Source: DAIPHL01 sp036771375
GTDB lineage: Bacteria; Synergistota; Synergistia; Synergistales; Synergistaceae
Direction of reading: 5' to 3'
Assembly: GCA_036771375.1 (NCBI GenBank)
Contig: DAIPHL010000112.1
Coordinates: 1-7,337 of the forward strand
DNA: 7,337 bases
The notes beneath the pieces were generated by a model, which was given only the letters and a program-made list of their open reading frames with translations, was not told where the DNA came from and did no database searches. Positions 6,589 to 7,337 of the stretch are shown in pieces. The position numbers and the translations under genes are program-made. Position 1 is the first letter of the stretch. Every line of letters starts with the position of its first letter.

Positions 6589-7337
6589 TTATGATTCTAC
6601 CGGCCGCAGAAGACGGTCTTTTACCTGGGAGATGGCGACACTCTGTACGAGAGCGAGACCCCATGCCTCCATCAAGAGAGAACTCCCTCCGTAGCTGAAA
6701 AGAGGGAGGGGTAAACCCGTAATCGGCGCCAGTCCCATGCTCATGGCGACGCTCTCCATGACTTGAAACCATATCCACGTCGAAACGCCCACACAGAGCA
6801 ACTTTGCCCGGGTATCTTTGGTTCGAAACGCGGCCCGGAGCATCCGCCAGAAAAGGAGGGCGAAGAGCAAAATGACGACGAGTCCCCCGATGAAACCGAA
6901 CTCTTCGGCAAAGACGCTGAAAATGAAGTCCGTATGGGGTTCGGGCAGAAAGTGCAATCGCCCCTGTGTCCCGTGAAGGAACCCCTTTCCCCAGAGGCCG
7001 CCCGAGCCCACCGCGATCCTGGATTGAATGACGTTGTAGCCCGCTCCCTGGGGGTCCACGTAGGGATCCAGAAAGACGACGAGCCGTAGTTTCTGGTACG
7101 TTTTCAACGTTTTCCAAAAGATCGGCAGGAAAAGGAGCCCGGTCCCGACCAGCGCTCCCAGATATTTCCCCGGAGTTCCTCCGACGACAAGTATCGCAAA
7201 GACGATGGAACCGTATACCAATGCGCTCCCCAGGTCCGGCTGTGCCAATATGAGCAGAACGCTGACCCCCGAAAGGACAAACGCGTAAAACAGTTTTTTC
7301 GGCGTATCTGGCGGATAGCGCGAACAGAACGCCGACC
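6589..7337 (-). CDS. rodA: Rod-shape-determining SEDS peptidoglycan glycosyltransferase RodA (C-terminal 248 residues; 5' end beyond window)
   Basis: RodA is the inner-membrane SEDS polymerase that builds glycan strands from lipid II during cell elongation, with a class B PBP (PBP2) and the MreBCD elongasome. The frame is open from the right edge to a TAA at 6589. Diagnostic motifs in order: LILAQPDLGSALVYGS; RLVVFLDPYVDP; GAGYNVIQSRIAVGSGGLWG; GKGFLHGTQGRLHFLPEPHT; DFIFSVFAEEFGF; and PITGLPLPLFSYGGSS. The Asp of HTDFIF (codon 6928-6930) is the invariant catalytic Asp of the family. Several hydrophobic stretches alternate with these loops, as expected for the second half of a ten-helix membrane protein. 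About 120-170 N-terminal residues are missing. The loop motifs (HTDFIF, LDPYVDP) fit RodA better than FtsW. A TTG at 7248 starts a shorter frame but lies inside the conserved LAQPDLG helix, so it is not the start. Confidence 0.96.
   Translation of the reverse strand, partial: SAFCSRYPPDTPKKLFYAFVLSGVSVLLILAQPDLGSALVYGSIVFAILVVGGTPGKYLGALVGTGLLFLPIFWKTLKTYQKLRLVVFLDPYVDPQGAGYNVIQSRIAVGSGGLWGKGFLHGTQGRLHFLPEPHTDFIFSVFAEEFGFIGGLVVILLFALLFWRMLRAAFRTKDTRAKLLCVGVSTWIWFQVMESVAMSMGLAPITGLPLPLFSYGGSSLLMEAWGLALVQSVAISQVKDRLLRPVES

Noticed and set aside
6594..6599. TAGAAT on the minus strand at the end of rodA as a possible -10 box for the downstream operon
   Set aside because: No acceptable -35 sequence lies 16-18 nt upstream, and a transcript from here would still have to cross the terminator; too weak to call.
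6611..6625. Short inverted repeat AAGAC-C-GTCTT near the rodA end
   Set aside because: Five pairs around a one-base centre cannot form a stable hairpin, and it lies within coding sequence; probably chance.

Overview
The window is ordinary, gene-dense bacterial chromosome with every real gene on the minus strand. In transcription order (right to left) it holds: the 3' end of rodA; an intrinsic terminator; a radical SAM protein of the TIGR03960 type; its small partner of the DUF2344/TIGR03936 type; an RNase E/G-family ribonuclease of RNase G size; and most of smc, which runs off the left edge. I found no mobile element, CRISPR array, tRNA, rRNA or large repeat. The only gap between genes is 76 bases (6513-6588). 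All long plus-strand reading frames are antisense shadows of these genes.

The organism is a bacterium of moderately high GC by eye, with good Shine-Dalgarno sites and heavy use of overlapping genes. The rodA / TIGR03960 / DUF2344 / RNase G order is known from Bacillota and related phyla, where rplU-rpmA commonly follow. Here smc follows instead, with a TTG start. My best guess is Synergistota, with a deep Bacillota lineage as the alternative. This rests on recalled gene order, not on a search.

The four genes left of the terminator form a tightly overlapped unit. The radical SAM and DUF2344 genes overlap by 11 nt, DUF2344 and rng by an ATGA junction, and rng and smc by 26 nt. Each has a recognisable ribosome-binding site inside the gene before it, so co-transcription and translational coupling are likely. 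RodA polymerises peptidoglycan during elongation, RNase G processes and degrades RNA, and SMC organises and segregates chromosomes. The radical SAM/DUF2344 pair has no established function that I know of and is the least understood part of the window.

The most interesting regulatory point is at 6513-6588. A strong-looking rodA terminator sits directly against the ribosome-binding site of the next gene, so there is no room for a promoter between them. I see no convincing undescribed system.
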